Assembly (NCBI GenBank): GCA_951394045.1
Contig: OX595990.1
Coordinates: forward strand, 806,001-870,000
DNA from: Nitzschia sp. DOCU1
Taxonomy: Eukaryota; Bacillariophyta; Bacillariophyceae; Bacillariales; Bacillariaceae
Length of the DNA: 64,000 nucleotides
Direction: 5' to 3'
Shown here: piece after piece, positions 63,378 to 64,000 of the stretch
How the letters are laid out: the number at the start of each line of letters is the position of its first letter
Numbering within the stretch: position 1 is the first letter of the stretch
Notes under the pieces: generated by a model
The model's input: the letters and a program-made list of their open reading frames with translations, nothing else
What the model was told of the DNA's origin: nothing
The model's database searches: none
Made by a program: the position numbers and the translations under genes

Positions 63378-64000
63378 GGTAACACTTCGACTGTATCAAA
63401 CGTTTGACCGTGTTTTCCTTTGAGTAGTATGGTCTCAGAAGAGGCTCGGAGACGATGGTGTATTGCCATCCTCGTGAGGCCATCGTCCTCGGTAATAGCA
63501 GCTCGATCGCCCGCCGAAATGTGCGGCCACAGCCGAATCCGGGCGACGGAAGGACACATCCTTAAATTCAGTCGGGTCGTATTGGTCGAAGCATGTAGAT
63601 TTGCGTGACAAAATGCATGACGTATGAAAAAACGTATTTGGGCGTGTGGGGATATTGTGGTCGGAATTTTAGATTGCTTCCATCCACAAAGAGTTGCGTG
63701 CTTGTACCCCGGCAGTCTTTGGCCTCGCGGCTCATTGCGACCCCCCGACGCCGGTAGTGTTGATAAATTGTAGCTCTCATCAACATGATTGCTCGGGGAT
63801 CGTCGTCCTTCAGGCGACAAGATGTGATGATTGATCCGACAGGTTGAGTGAAACGGTTGGAGGATCGAGCAGTCAGTCTCGTCAATAAATCTCGACTTTT
63901 GACAAGCTGCCATCACCTTGGCCGACGAGAGCCGGCTCATCCATGTTCCCATCATGGTTTTGCATGCGCCTACTAATCGCTGCAATTGCTAAGATGATTT
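63378..64000. other. SOD-like gene promoter and unassigned sequence
   Basis: A minus-strand frame of some 210 codons from ATG 63955 overlaps the SOD-like first exon in another frame and has no motif; it is probably chance. No other feature. Confidence 0.35.

Noticed and set aside
63317..63985. 222-codon minus-strand frame upstream of the SOD-like gene
   Set aside because: It overlaps the SOD first exon in another frame, has no domain, and no splice joins it to the SOD frame; the SOD start is preceded by an in-frame stop.
1..64000. CRISPR arrays, bacterial operons, integrons or phage genes
   Set aside because: Spliceosomal introns, a eukaryotic tRNA gene and nuclear protein families throughout; the short repeat arrays have no regular unique spacers and no cas genes.

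Overview
This is nuclear DNA of a diatom, probably a pennate one. The signs are short introns (about 70-125 nt, mostly gtaag/gtacg donors and cag acceptors), a stramenopile DUF6824 regulator, a gag of the diatom Ty1/copia (CoDi) type, and two proteins whose signal peptides end at an A-F or S-F junction like the diatom plastid-import motif. No species is assigned. Genes lie on both strands, closely spaced, with no operon logic.

Layout. 1-812 is the 5' part of a TFIIF-alpha gene (minus). 1.1-4.9 kb is a patchwork bracketed by two direct arrays of a GGCCAAAGTTCTTGGCC-type repeat; it holds a methyltransferase/class II aldolase fusion with a damaged 5' end, the 3' end of an MSH1-type MutS gene, and a frameshifted homoserine-dehydrogenase fragment. 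5.2-34 kb carries housekeeping genes: a small membrane protein, TAM41, a NUDCD2-like protein, an intron-containing tRNA-Leu(AAG), a bZIP factor, a six-exon PPR gene with an 11-nt microexon, an ATG22-like transporter, an AlkB-like dioxygenase, CSN8, a large FG-repeat SAC3/GANP protein, a ZIP metal transporter, WDR5, and a two-pore K+ channel whose two selectivity filters are both interrupted by introns.

35-41 kb is the main mobile-DNA region: a gag-only Ty1/copia remnant directly abutted by a 3.1-kb PIF/Harbinger-like element (27-bp terminal inverted repeats, TTA target duplication). That element contains two direct arrays of a CCCGAAGT repeat and an intact gene for a protein made of three W..S.AK-type repeats. 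41-64 kb carries a transglutaminase-like protein, a plastid-targeted SEC14-like protein, a K+-type H+-pyrophosphatase, a two-HMG-box protein with a prion-like tail, a DUF6824 protein, three tandem fucosyltransferase-like genes, a plastid-type SET methyltransferase, mitochondrial EF-Tu, and a Cu/Zn-SOD-fold protein that has lost its copper ligands.

The most unusual items are the Harbinger-like element and its triple-repeat protein, the repeat-bracketed gene-fragment patchwork, the metal-site-less SOD, the PPR microexon, and the 10-bp palindrome CTACCGGTAG, which occurs five times, each time between genes. All identifications come from reading the sequence and recalling protein families; no database search was run.
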